A DNA stretch of 37,913 bases from Perkinsus chesapeaki (Eukaryota; Perkinsozoa; Perkinsida; Perkinsidae). Every line of letters begins with the position of its first letter. The stretch's first letter is position 1. A program made the translations under genes and the position numbers. Below, piece after piece: positions 10,722 to 23,188 of the stretch. Under the pieces are notes generated by a model that saw only the letters and a program-made list of their open reading frames with translations, was not told where the DNA came from and did not search any database. Location: contig JAAPAO010000152.1 in the NCBI GenBank assembly GCA_013115145.1, positions 23,267 to 61,179 on the forward strand, given 5' to 3'.

Positions 10722-11419
10722 GTGTCCCTGGTTTGTGAGGCAATCCTTATTGATAGCCCCATGAGAACGCCGCTCCTTGAACATAGTGAGTAAATCGGAT
10801 CGGTTTCTCTACAAGGACCGAGCTCTTATCGAGAAAATCTTTTAGCTGGCTCGACAGCTCTAGACGCACGCTTCACATAATAGAGGTTTAATGCATGACG
10901 AGGTGGTGGTGAAACATTCATCGTAGCCGTGGCGGCTTAAGGAGAGTTGCTTAGTTGCACTGTAAAAGAGAAGAACCTCATCCACGAGTATTATTGAAAC
11001 ATGATATAGTGGACAGTGTATAAGTTCATACTGTATCAAATGATAATAGTGAAGATGAATATATAACACTATAGAGTTCAATGTACGGGTATGTTTTGAT
11101 GAAGCAGGCATGAGAGAAATCGTTAAGAAAACTACGAACTTGAAGTTACGGGGATTCAGGATGCGATAGATATTCTGATTCCCCGTTACTTCACGTATCG
11201 GACGGTGTAATTCGTAATGTAATTTCCTTCACATTGTAATCTTCGGACATTGTAACTTTTTGCAGCATCTCAGCCCCATCGAAAGTTTTACTAGGTTTGA
11301 TAACGTACCGCATAGATGATGATATTGAATGGTGTATTCTGCATCATACAATATACTCTATGGATCCTAATACTATATAATATACAGTATTCCATTAGTA
11401 AACTTCTATTAGATATATC
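10722..11419. other. Spacer with an inverted repeat
   Basis: No gene supported. It contains a near-perfect 18-bp inverted repeat at 11142-11192 (listed separately), followed by several ATTGTAA-type words. Confidence 0.4.
11142..11192. repeat. Near-perfect 18-bp inverted repeat with 15-nt loop
   Basis: The left arm is 11142-11159 (GAAGTTACGGGGATTCAG) and the right arm 11175-11192; they pair except at two positions. It lies in a gene-free spacer between convergent genes, so a hairpin at transcript ends or a small transposon relic are both possible. Confidence 0.7.
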
Positions 11420-12035
11420 TCAAGCAAGCTCCCATCCAAGGGCAGGGTCCAGGAGGATGCTCGGCTCTTCCATGCCAACAGTATAATAAACATTATCGAT
11501 ATTGTTTCGGGAACACTCAAATTCGACAGCATCGAGAGCTTCGTCTCTGGCGTGAGAATTATAATGTCGGAGGAGCAGGTGAATATCTGTCCTCATCGCA
11601 AGTTCATTGCTCCACATCTCAGCTCAATCGTCACGATCTCCGCATCCTTGCAGTCGATAACCAAATTCAGGGATGTATATCCCCCTCGGCACACGTAGGA
11701 CTACCCGCACCGATCATGATTCTCGAAATGAATTCAGGAGCAGATCTCGTGGTCGTTACGAGCGCCTTGGATGCCTCCAGGAATTGACCTGTTCATCGGT
11801 GTGTGCCAGTTTGTATGCTGTCTAAGGCTGCAGCTAGCCAGTGTGTGGTCTTCCCGGAGGGAGTATTCTGTGAGGGTAGGGTGCCTCCATATAGAAAGGG
11901 GCGATACGGGTTTGCGGTAGGAATACAGGGCACTGTGGGAAAGGCAAAGATCGCTCCTTATGGCTACTGTGGTCAACGATTCAGCAACCGCGAAAGATAT
12001 TATTGAGGTTAGTTCGCAGCTTTCGGCAGCTCGCC
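11420..12035 (-). CDS. Ankyrin-repeat protein, short introns or partly decayed
   Basis: Minus-strand frames show ankyrin-like units: SGKTTHWLAAALDSIQ (near 11830), EFISRIMIGAG (near 11720) and GYTSLNLVIDCKDAEIVTIE (near 11660). The gene ends at a stop at 11420 after IHLLLRHYNSHARDEALD. The frames join only if very short introns are accepted: 20 nt (11700-11681) and 29 nt (11618-11590), both GT-AG and phase-consistent. Otherwise the gene has a frameshift at a run of five G and a stop. The upstream part, about 11750-12035, is not resolved. Its 5' end faces another ankyrin gene that starts at 12042 on the other strand. Ankyrin repeats are protein-binding scaffolds; no partner can be inferred. 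Confidence 0.45.
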
Positions 12036-12041
12036 ATTCTA

Positions 12042-13467
12042 ATGACTGCTCAGGAAACACCTGGAATCATAGTCGATGAGCTGTGTGAGCTTCCGAGCCT
12101 GAGAACACCTATCCATTTTTCAGCATGGCATGGCAACATAGAACTCTGCCAGTAAAACTTCCGCATGAGTGGCGCCCTGGGGATGCCTTCGAAATGTCAG
12201 GACCCTACTCGGGTGCAAAGCAAACGTGTTCGACAAGGTTACAGCAGACGGCGCAATGCCTTTTGCGCTCGCCTTGGAGAGAGGGCACTTGGACGTTGCC
12301 AAGCTTCTCATTGATGCTGCTATACGACAGTACCGATATCGAGACCGGCACGTCGGCTTTATACACCCCCCACGAATGATGCAAAGCTTGGACGAAGTCC
12401 TAGACTGGACGATAGACAGATCGGCTTTGTTACGGGGCGACATCACTAGAATTGCGAGGGTGTCAAAACCACTAAGCGAAAATGAAGCTAAAGTTGATGG
12501 AGTTGATAAGCCAGCAGCAGCAGCAGTTGACGGCGATGCACCTAACGACGGAGAAGGGTCGAATACCAAGAAAAGACGTGGGGGTGTGATAAGGCAGACG
12601 AAGAACTCCAAATCAGCAGCTATTTACGGTAAATTGGGCCGAGCGAGGCAGAGGATGTCAGTGACAGGCAATAGTTCCTTGCCCCACGTAGGGCCCCAGT
12701 ACATTCCCTTTATTAAACTGCTGACAGCTCTAGGAGCCCGACTCAACCATGCTGTCACAGATGATGGCGGCACTCGTCTACATAGGGCAGCTGCCTTGGG
12801 AAAAGTGGAGCTTGTCGAGAGTCTTTGTTTGGGGAGGGCCGATATCACTCTCGAGGATGCTAATGGTATCACTCCCTTGGCAATCGCTGTCCAGTCGAGT
12901 ACAGAATCTGACACAAAACTTGTCTCCACCTTGCTAAGATTCCGCGCTGATCCTCTCGCGCAGTTCCCTCGCGAGAGCGGTAAGGGTCCTCGTTGGACAC
13001 CCATTCACTGTGCCGCGTCTCGTGGAGTTGTTGGCGTAGTGAAGTTACTGCTGGACTTCCGGGCAGACGCTGGAGCCTATGATGAGCTAGGGGAGACCCC
13101 TCTGCACTTGGCAGTCAGAGGCAACCACAAATCGGTGGTGAGCTGTATGACCCTGTTTGGCCTCAGAACCCTGGACGTGAATGCTACCGATCGTGAAGGC
13201 AACAGTCCACTAGACGTAGCTACCAGTATTCCCGATAACGACTGTGAGGATGCCTTAGCATGCGCGGGGGCATCCCATAGTGTGTTCTGGTATATCGAGC
13301 AGGGTGACGTCGATGAGGTGGAGAGCTTAGCTCGACGAGGGTATGTGGATTTTGAGCAAGTCAACGGTAAAGGGCAGACCCCATTTGACTTGGCAAGGAG
13401 TATGCCTGGGTATCTGGGGAAGACTATGGTACAGGTTTTGGAGCGGATAAGGAAAAGATCACTTTGA
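12042..13467 (+). CDS. Ankyrin-repeat protein (458 aa)
   Basis: Two exons, 12042-12151 and 12201-13467, joined across a 49-nt intron. The splice restores an ankyrin repeat (TPIHFSAWHGNIELCQ + TLLGCKANVFDK), which settles both the intron and the ATG at 12042. Clear repeats follow: MPFALALERGHLDVAKLLID, TRLHRAAALGKVELVESLCL, TPIHCAASRGVVGVVKLLLD and TPLHLAVRGNHKSVVSCMTL. A degenerate C-terminal repeat ends with DLARSMPG. Between the second and third repeats (about residues 100-170) lies a charged linker with an Ala run and a basic patch (KKRRGGVIRQTKNSK), a possible nuclear localisation signal. No catalytic domain is present, so it is probably a scaffold or adaptor. Confidence 0.88.
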
Positions 13468-13655
13468 TCTCCCACGCTTCTCCAGCTTCTGCTGGAAGTC
13501 TGGAAGAGACCGCGGTGGGCCGTTGAATAAAGCGACGATGACATGAGGATAATTAAGAAGAGTCTTACGACGTTTGCATGATTCTGTTACTTGTCGATTG
13601 TTAATTCATTTTCAGTATCGAGTTGTAAGAGTATCCTTGGTATCTTTGTAGTGTT

Positions 13656-15048
13656 ATGCCCCCTCGCAAATGCCCCTTGCCGCTGACGTGCCCGGAGTCG
13701 ATAGACTCTCTTAGATCTGCCGACACTGACTGTTCCGCATGCCTCCTCGGCCTCGGGGATCCACCACTGCTGGCCTGCACCAATACATGCTCCCACGTAT
13801 TTCATTATGATTGTATATCACAGTGGTCTAGTAGAGACAACAGGTGCCCGCAGTGTAAGAGACGTTTTCAGTGGATAGCCGAGTACGGTGAGGACGGCCA
13901 ACGGCTGAGGTGGGCCCGGGAAGGTTTGGCCGGCTGTATAAAAGCGCCGCCGCAGATACTCACACTGCAAGCTAGTTCGACAGAGAGGCGTGGAGAACAC
14001 AGAAGCAGCTGAGCTCCGATGTGAGGGCTGTGGAGATATCCTCCCCGAAGAAGCCGAGAGCCAAGAAGAGGATACCATATTGTGCACTGGGATGGAGGGG
14101 AGCTGTATGGCAACCTTTCATGGGTAGGCAGTGCTGACTTACCAATAATCTAACCTGTGTGTCGACCTATTACATTTCTTGAGTGCATAAGTTATTGGTG
14201 TCGACTATTTCAAGCACCGGTCTCTTCTCCCTACTGCAACCTTTACAGTGTTATCACTGCTGTAGCGCCCATTTGCAGCAGTTGTTATACTGGAATTAGC
14301 ATGCTTTTTATACAGCTTGGATGGTTTCATTATAAAGGCACTACGCATACCTTGTCAAGGTGTAAGCCATTTTATCGCCGATTTACATCTTTTCGTAAGA
14401 GCGCTTCATCTAGATCTGATTCAGTCGCTGCGCAGTGGATCTGCTGTATACCCGTCTAAAGGACCAAGGATATCACCGTAGCGACATCAATGAAGGCTTT
14501 TTGGTGAGCTTTTAAGGAGCACTATTGAGGTGCTCTTTATGACTGCCTTTCAGCATCTCTATTTTGCGTGTCCCTACTGCGAGGCCAACGGACTAGCGGA
14601 GCCGCCGCCGGCCAAGACGAGTGCTTCGACGAGGAAGCGGAAAAAGAGCGAACACCGTCGAGCAAAGCCCGCAAGTCGTACAGAGTTGACCCCGGCAACG
14701 GCCGAGGCTGATGACACTGCGCAAAATGGAGAATTAAAAAAGCCTAGAAGGCCGGCTCATCACCATGCTGCGAGTGGCTTCTTGGTGGCTGATGGCGCAG
14801 TGCCTCGGGCAACTAGCAGCACTCCTCTGCCCGGTGCATTCAAGGATGCCTCTAATGGAGCCCTCGCTGACTTCCTGGCAAGGACTGCCCCTGATCCGAA
14901 TAAGCCGGTCTCGCTTGCTAATGTATCTATGTATAGGCAGCGACGACTGGCCAGGAAGGCTATGAGAGAGAGGGCGGCAGCGGCAGCGGCCTCGGCTCCG
15001 GTGCAAGAAAAGAACACCGGGCTGGAGGGCTCACAGAAGCTCAGCTAA
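13656..15048 (+). CDS. RING-H2 plus PHD finger protein (333 aa)
   Basis: Exons 13656-13935, 13976-14123, 14425-14503 and 14554-15048, with introns of 40, 301 and 50 nt, all in phase. Residues about 26-70 form a RING-H2 finger: CSAC, then CSHVFHYDC and RCPQCKRRF, typical of E3 ubiquitin ligases. The second and third exons build a PHD-type finger (C4HC3): RCEGCGDILPEEA, TILCTGMEGSCMATFHGRC, and finally YFACPYC from the fourth exon. The histidine and sixth cysteine (FHGRC) are created exactly by the splice over the 301-nt intron, which strongly supports the model. The rest is a low-complexity basic tail with a likely nuclear signal (RKRKKSEHRRAK) and an alanine run (REERA-type, near the end). 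The likely role is ubiquitination at chromatin; the target is unknown. Confidence 0.85.
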
Positions 15049-15170
15049 CGTTAATGTAACTCAGTCTGTACAATTATTTCATCATTTTGCACTTGCTTTT
15101 GTTGAGTTTGTTGGGCGAGATACAGTGGAACTTTTCGGTTGAGATTTGCCTTTGGGGAACTGCTTGTTCA

Positions 15171-16572
<1,402 letters not shown>

Positions 16573-16639
16573 CAGCTCTAACGGTGTTCAAACTTTGTAC
16601 ATTTTCGGTAGGTGTTATCGAGTCTGCTGGAGTGACGTG

Positions 16640-18094
16640 TAAGAGGCATCGAGAGGGGACGTTGATGACTGTGAAAAGATGTCTAATAACAGCATCGACG
16701 CCAGGTGAACCTTAGAACCCTCACAGTGAAGTCGCCCTCTGTTTATTACTTCTACGTAGGCTCTGGTAGTGATCCCTCGACCAGTGCGTCTGGCTCGAGC
16801 TCGATGCTGCCAACTCCGATTCTGGCTAGCCGGAAATCTCTTTGCGAATGGCGACCAGATCTCACACTATGCTTGCCGTCCCTTTTCGAGCCACGAGTTG
16901 TGGACTCCTAATTCATGATTGTATGCTTCTACGTCGGCGGCCAGTCGTTGGCCGCTGTTATCAGTGTGATGATTGTTGTTGCCTTCACATTGATTGTATA
17001 TCAACCGCCTCACTCACTTTACCTGGGATATCCCAGACGCAATTGTGGGGCTTGGTACCGTTCTTGTCACCATTGCTGGCTAACTCTTGTGCTGCCATGC
17101 TGATCAATCCCTTTGGTCTCCCAGTGGCCATCATCGAAAAGTGTTTTCTTATCAATTCATTGAGGGACTGGCCGCTTAGGGTTTACTGTTCAGTTCTTTC
17201 GAGACATGGAGGGCTCTGTACGGCAGGTGCATGCTCAGCGACTTAGAGCACACGCTGCTCCACCTCATCACTCTAGCAGAGTGCAGAAACTGGTTTGATC
17301 TCCTCGTTCCAGCTCCAGCCTTAATTCTCGTGGTCTCAGGTGCATCCACATGCTCTAGTTCTACCGTACCGGGCAATTAAGGAGGGAGACCCATATGTGG
17401 GAGGAGTTGTATACAGGACGGCACCCATTAAACATCAGTAAGTTGTCGAGAATATTCTTCAGTGCACCTTTGTCGGTCTCTGTCGGCATTCTGTGGCCAA
17501 CGTTGGCCAGTAATATTCGCTTACTCGGCTCGACCATTGACCATCAGTCAACATGCCAACAAGTGATGGTTGTCTCATGTTAGTCTGCGTGTTAAAGTCC
17601 GCACCCCTGACAAGATTAGTACCTACGAACACGACTACTCGTCGATAGCTATGAGACCTAAGTTGGAGGTGTGTGATGCACTATCTACAAGTAAGCACGG
17701 TCGTCTTTCCATTCGGACCTTCGGCGTCGCGAGATTAACCATTGCGGGAACCATCGTCCACCGTGAATGTGTTCTGAACATAAAAACTTATTCTTGATGA
17801 GACTACTTCACTTGATCTATTGTGAAGGCCGTTTATCCCGCGGTAACGAAGATCAAACAGTACATACCAGGTTCAGACGTGACCGGCATTAGCTCGTCGC
17901 GGAGTACTAGCAGCCGGTCAGCTGGAATGTCTACAAGGGCAACCTTGAGCCGTTCATCTTCTAGTGGGCACATGTCGAGGCCAAAAGCACGTCGCTACAC
18001 CGCTATCGAGACAGTGGAGAAGCTTCCGTGTCTTCAGAGGTATGTTTGTTCTTGGAGTAGTCTTCACGCACGAAAACGATACTTTGGTGTCTGA
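16640..18094 (+). CDS. Multi-pass membrane protein with Ser-rich tail, family unknown
   Basis: The exon chain in phase is ...16896, 16945-16995, 17037-17140, 17194-17339, 17359-17437, 17463-17546, 17584 onward, and a last exon ending about 18094. The introns are 48, 41, 53, 19, 25 and 37 nt. The N-terminal exon is Ser-rich (SGSDPSTSASGSSS); its start is not resolved (an ATG at 16679 may be spliced in). Hydrophobic segments follow: SLAAVISVMIVVAFTLI, LWGLVPFLSPLLANSCAAML, FDLLVPAPALILVVS and APLSVSVGILWPTLASNI. The loop exon contains SFETWRALYGRCMLSDLEHT. The C-terminal part (from 17819) is a long Ser/Thr/Arg-rich tail (SSSRSTSSRSAGMSTRATLS) ending in KARRYTAIETVEKLP. The 19- and 25-nt introns are unusually short but keep the frame. 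The exon between 17584 and 17819 is uncertain. Confidence 0.55.
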
Positions 18095-18848
18095 AAGGTC
18101 ACTATCGGGTCCTGTAGCATTAGCCATCAACGACTGGTCTGGGTCATGGTGGTCACCTAAAGCATACCCTCATGTAGGCATGCGCATGGCGTCAGAACGG
18201 GTATCATTGTCATTCAGATGTGCGAAGGAGGTACCGATAAGCAACTTCATCTCCGGCAAATGGTCCACCGATTGAATCTTCGATCGCCTGATTTATTGAA
18301 CCATGTTAATTAATCTAATACGTTGTTCGTTAGCCTACTGGCTGGTGTTCAGTCCCTCACTTACACGTCGTATTGCGCTGAGTCAGACAGTGCTGAATCT
18401 GACGCTGTCCAGTTTCTGATAGGGTTCATAGCTCAACTGAGCAACTGAGTAACTAACTCGAGCATTTGCCCTGTTATAGCAGTCACTAGTGTCGGCACAT
18501 AATCGCATAAAAGTCTCAAGGAGCCACGAGTTAACGATCCCACAGTAGAGACTTATCACAAGATCATCGTTATTTAAGGGCCATAGGCTATGGCATTTAC
18601 TATATGCCAAGGGCCTAGCTTATAAGTTGAGCATCAATGCACGCAGGTGCAATCTTCGGACATGTCTCTCTCATTCATAGCCCAACTGTGTGAGCTAAGT
18701 CATGGAGACATGATGTAGTATTTTCTCGAACAAGCATTCTCACTTGCGTTGTAGACTCATAAAGATAACCTTCTCCACATGGTACCGCGCGCTAACAGGC
18801 CGCTTAGAGCGACCCGAGTCTGGATGCCCGTAGTTGTTCGAGACACCA
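18095..18848. other. Spacer between membrane and coiled-coil genes
   Basis: Short ORFs only (18095-18275 plus, 18383-18610 minus), with no domain or splice support. I see nothing else here. Confidence 0.35.
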
Positions 18849-20079
18849 ATGCCTTCTAAACCAGCACCTGCCATTTCGCTGGTGGACGAGCTAACTCGGC
18901 TTCGACACCAAATTCGGGAATCTGCCGAACGAGTTCAGAAGCGGCAAGTGGCTTCCGAGCGTGCACGTTCACAGCTACCCTTTTCTCAATCGTTATCTGA
19001 ATCTTCAGAGCATCGTGTGGTATGTGACTCCAGCTTTGCAGGAGTAGCAAAATATGGCAGCGAGCGTAAGGGTGAACATGGAAGGCGAAATTCACAAGCA
19101 AAGTCCGAATATCTTCAGCAGAAGAATCAACTGCACTCTTATGTAAGTGGCCGAGGTAAAGTGCATCGAGATCGAGCAGCGAGTGACGTGTCGCGGCTTC
19201 AGATCCGGACTCTTGAGAATCGGCTGAGCCAGGCAGAATCACTACTTTCATCCCAGGCAGGAGCCAGCGACGCTATAGATCAGCTTAAGAGCTCGAACGC
19301 CGCACTCTCACAGCAATTGGCCGCCGCGAGGATGGCAGCCAATAAGTCAGCATACAATCGCTCACTTCAATGTATTGTTCTAGTACTTACCTAGGGGAGG
19401 ACCTCTACTAGAGGTGCAACTCCCAACTTTCTATCTAACGTTTGTGTAATGAAGCTGAATCGATTATTGTTTGTTGATTCCGATGAACCCGAAGTTGAAT
19501 GGTCAACCTACCAACCTCTGTCTATGGTGTTTGAATATATATGCCATGCAGGTACCGGGACCAGTGCGACAAGCTGAGGGAAGAGCTTAAGCAGTGTTAT
19601 TCGGCTAATGACCAGAAATCTACATTTGCTATACAAACATCAGGGTGTGTCATGGCTGATGCGAGGTCGCGTATAACTGCCCTTACTGAAGCGCTTGAGG
19701 TCAAGACTGTATGTTAGTCAATTGCACAACAGCCCTGCATTCGCGGTCTTATAGGCACAGTTCGAGCAGCTGAAGGACGAAGTGGCCAGACTTCGAGATG
19801 GAACACTGATCTCGAAGCTTAGCAACAGGGTGAGTGATCTGTACAAGGAGCCATCATTGCAATGGTTGGTTCGACGGTAAACTACGCTTCCGGCAGGTCT
19901 ACCGCTTGGAAAAGGAAAATGCTCGGCTTAGAGGGGAGATGTCACATGTAGAGTCTCATGCAAGACACGATGATAACCTGGAGCGGTTCATGAGCGATCA
20001 GTCGAGAGCTGTCACGAAGTTTATGCATGAGACGAGTGATTTAGTGAGCCCTATCAGTGAAATCAGTTACATCATGTGA
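18849..20079 (+). CDS. Coiled-coil protein (303 aa)
   Basis: Exons 18849-19345, 19552-19708, 19755-19829 and 19897-20079, with introns of 206, 46 and 67 nt; the model closes in frame. The start is the ATG of MPSKPAPAISLVDEL. Heptad-like segments occur throughout: VDELTRLRHQIRESAERVQK, RLQIRTLENRLSQAESLLSS, KYRDQCDKLREELKQC, QFEQLKDEVARLRDG and VYRLEKENARLRGEM. A basic Ser/Arg-rich segment lies between the first two. No globular domain is recognised. Such proteins are usually structural or centrosomal/cytoskeletal, but nothing here decides that. Confidence 0.75.
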
Positions 20080-20209
20080 CTTATATGATGTCGGTTATTC
20101 CGACTGTACTCTACGCTTGAACAAACCGTGTTGCGCCAGTTGGTAAGCCGATTGTGCCAGATCATTCCAGGGTGTTTAAATTGTCAAATGCTCTCTCACT
20201 GATACTATC

Positions 20210-20230
20210 AGTCTGATAAGCTATCAGACT
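20210..20230. repeat. Perfect hairpin, 9-bp arms
   Basis: AGTCTGATA and TATCAGACT separated by AGC, just downstream of the coiled-coil gene. It could fold at a transcript 3' end; no function is known. Confidence 0.6.
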
Positions 20231-20728
20231 TTGTAACATTTCGAGAATGCGCTCCATCGTTCGTTTCTATCGCACCTGTTGATTATGAGCGGTTCATAGT
20301 CAACAGAAAGTTCCTGTCAGTAACGCTATTCGACCACCTAGTATGTTTGTCATGGGGGGAGGGAAGGCAGAGCGAAATTCAACTCAATGTGAGTCACACA
20401 TTATGTGACTGAGGTTTGGACCGAACCGTGTGGTGGTGTCAATAAATGACGAAATGACAGTCACTTTGTGAGGAGCAAGAAGAGCCCTCACGAATGGGGA
20501 TTGCGATACCTAGGCTGAAGGGGGTTTAGTACTTAAGCAGTACTGACCGGAGGCTTGCGCCATGAGAAGGCTTCTTGTGCGACATATAGAGTGGTAACTG
20601 CATCTTTTGCTGACAAAGTAAGATGATAGACACACTACTGAAAAATAGAGCCCTGTATTATAGACGTGTATGACTAACATAGTTTAACAGGAACTCTACA
20701 CTTTCTAATTATAAGCTGAACGATTCGC

Positions 20729-20776
20729 ATTTGAGTACAGGGGCCCTGTACTCAAATGGGCCCTGTAACAGGGCCC
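20729..20776. repeat. Two adjacent perfect palindromes
   Basis: 20729-20757 is a 29-nt perfect palindrome with 14-bp arms (ATTTGAGTACAGGG) around a single G. It is followed directly by 20758-20776, with 8-bp arms (GGGCCCTG / CAGGGCCC) around TAA. Both share the GGGCCCTGT core. Confidence 0.9.
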
Positions 20777-22053
20777 GTGTTGATAACACTCTGCATACAT
20801 CCATTGTAGAGGGTCGCGAGCTTCTGAAAATTAATCGCTATGACCGATAACCGTCCGATTATTGGCTCGCCCCCGTGTCTACTGCTGATACACCCGAGTT
20901 AGCCTTCTGTCCGGTTAACGATCTACTTTGTACGGGTCTGCCCGCATGCGTTTAGGTTTCACGATGTGCCCGCTATCCTTCAGAAGCTCATGGACGCGAA
21001 TTCGGGTTAGCGAATGAAGGGTATTTTGATAGTATAGATTCTATGATTGAATAGCGCCCGGACATCAGATTCCACTAGTCGCGCACAAGAAAGAGGCCGA
21101 AAGAGCTGTGCCGTCCGAGGGAGAGCGCTACTTCTTTATCGCTCGCCTGAAACTGTCATATCTGTAACGGTTCTAAGATAACTGTTCTACAGTTCCTTCT
21201 GAATCTGAACCTATACTAGGGGAACCTATATATTAGGTGAACTTATATTGAGTTCTATCTGAACTGTTTGCGATATAGTTGGACTTCTATTTAGTCTATT
21301 CTAATCTATTAGTTGTGGTATCTATTTGTTAGTATCTGCATCTATAGTCTAACCTAGTTATAACCTAACTCTTGCGTTTAACTAGTATCTTGAGCTCGTC
21401 TATCCACTCGCTCTACTATATCCGATTGCCCCTTCTAGTCGTGTTACAAGCCAAACGGGATGCTACTTAGATCTGGGACGAAATTATCTACTCGCGATCG
21501 CTCTGTTTTCTCTCATGATTCAACAGGTTTAACTCCGTCTGACGTCTCTACACCTCCTCCGTCTAACGACGCTACACCATCATCTAGAACAACGCCTAAC
21601 CCTAGATCTTCTATGGTTTCTTCAATTACTTATCTAAGTCGTCCCGTACATTCTACCGGGATGTATCTCGATCTAGGTTGATCTACGTAACGTCTTCCTC
21701 AAGGCCGCTCACTCGGTCTTTCCTGAAGCGAACTACTAATCTCCTCGAGAGGTTAGATATTAATTAGGAATTTTATATATGTTCCTAATTAGTCATTCTA
21801 TGACTCATGATCGCATGTGTTATACTTATTCGTCTATTCCGTTCAAATTGTGTCACGCGGATTCTGTGACATGTGGAACTATTACGCATGCTTTCATCCT
21901 TTTCTAATTAAGAGCTATAACATTTCAGACTTGATTATGGCTATCTCTTATCTATCGATGGTATCTACATGTGGCTTATGATACGCTCTATTTAATAGAG
22001 TCTATTATTCATTTACTCCGGTAGATAGGTTCAATTCATTGTGTGGATTGTTT

Positions 22054-22075
22054 CGCACGCGTGCGCACTGTGCGC
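22054..22075. repeat. GC-rich overlapping palindromes
   Basis: CGCACGCGTGCG (22054-22065) is a perfect 12-nt palindrome. It overlaps a GCGCAC-T-GTGCGC hairpin (22063-22075) inside an AT-rich region. A related GCACGCGTGC word recurs near 37830. Confidence 0.6.
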
Positions 22076-23188
22076 CACGGTCTACCTCTTTTTGTATGAT
22101 ATAATATTGTTATTTATATCTATGGTATACGGATTGGTTCATTTGATAGATTCTATCGTGTCGTCTATCTAAATCCCGTAGTGCATCATGCTCTTATTCG
22201 ACACAATCCTTGTCTATATTCATCGATACAGTTCTCGCTCGCCGAAGCGCTCTATTTTAGCTATCGTATACCCCTTCATTAATTCGAAAAGATGTGCTCT
22301 AATCATTGGTATCTTTTACCTTCACAGTTCTAGATATCCTGCCTTGTTATGTCTGTTCATCAGGCCACTCTATAGTACAGAGTCTATACCACCCTCTAGT
22401 AGAGGGTCTCTACATGATGCTGAGGACAAGGTTCTAACTGGAGTGAGGTCTAAGATCTGGGAAAGAAATCCCAACGCTCTAGCTTTCAACGAGGTCTCTC
22501 TACCAGACTTGACGGTCTATAGGACTGACAACAAGTTCCTTGGTGTAGGAAGTCTACTCTTCAGAGTCTGAAGTTCAGACGTACATGTGCCGTACAAGGA
22601 GGCCCTAATTTAAGAGAACTACATCTACAGTGTAGATTCTACACTATTTACCCTATCGACCTTCTATCCCGGTTAAGGTCTACAACCTTTATGAAGTGGC
22701 TCTACTTGAAGTCGAACTGGTGCCGAGTATGTCTATCACTAGGATCGCTTGGCTGTCTATCCCTTACCATCTAAGGCAGTTCTACTATAGGTGGGTTTGT
22801 ACGTCTAACTGCCGTCATTTGTCTATTGGGTTTCGTCTATCGATACTTGGAGTCTATCACACCAGAGGTTCTACTGGAAAGACAACAACCTTCTAGAGCT
22901 GTTATCAAGGTTCGCGCTCTAGGGGATAGCTTGTATTATTCGATACTTCGTCTATCAGCGGTTGTAAAAAATTGTCTATTGCCCTGTCTCTTCTACAAAA
23001 CCGATGGTGGCCCATCGCTATGTGATCTAATGGCATTAGATTCTAGCTCTAGGGATTCTAAATCCTTAGGAAATAGGATAGGCTCTGCTATCCAGTCGGT
23101 CGTCTCTACTAGAGACTCTCTAGTAATCGCTGGGCTCTAGAGGTGGTTCTAGACTCTAGAATCTAGAGATGTTGGCCATCAGGCCTAC

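Noticed and set aside
12169-12200. ATG at 12169 as start of the plus ankyrin gene
   Set aside because: This ATG falls inside an intron; splicing 12151 to 12201 rebuilds an ankyrin repeat from the upstream exon, so the start is 12042.
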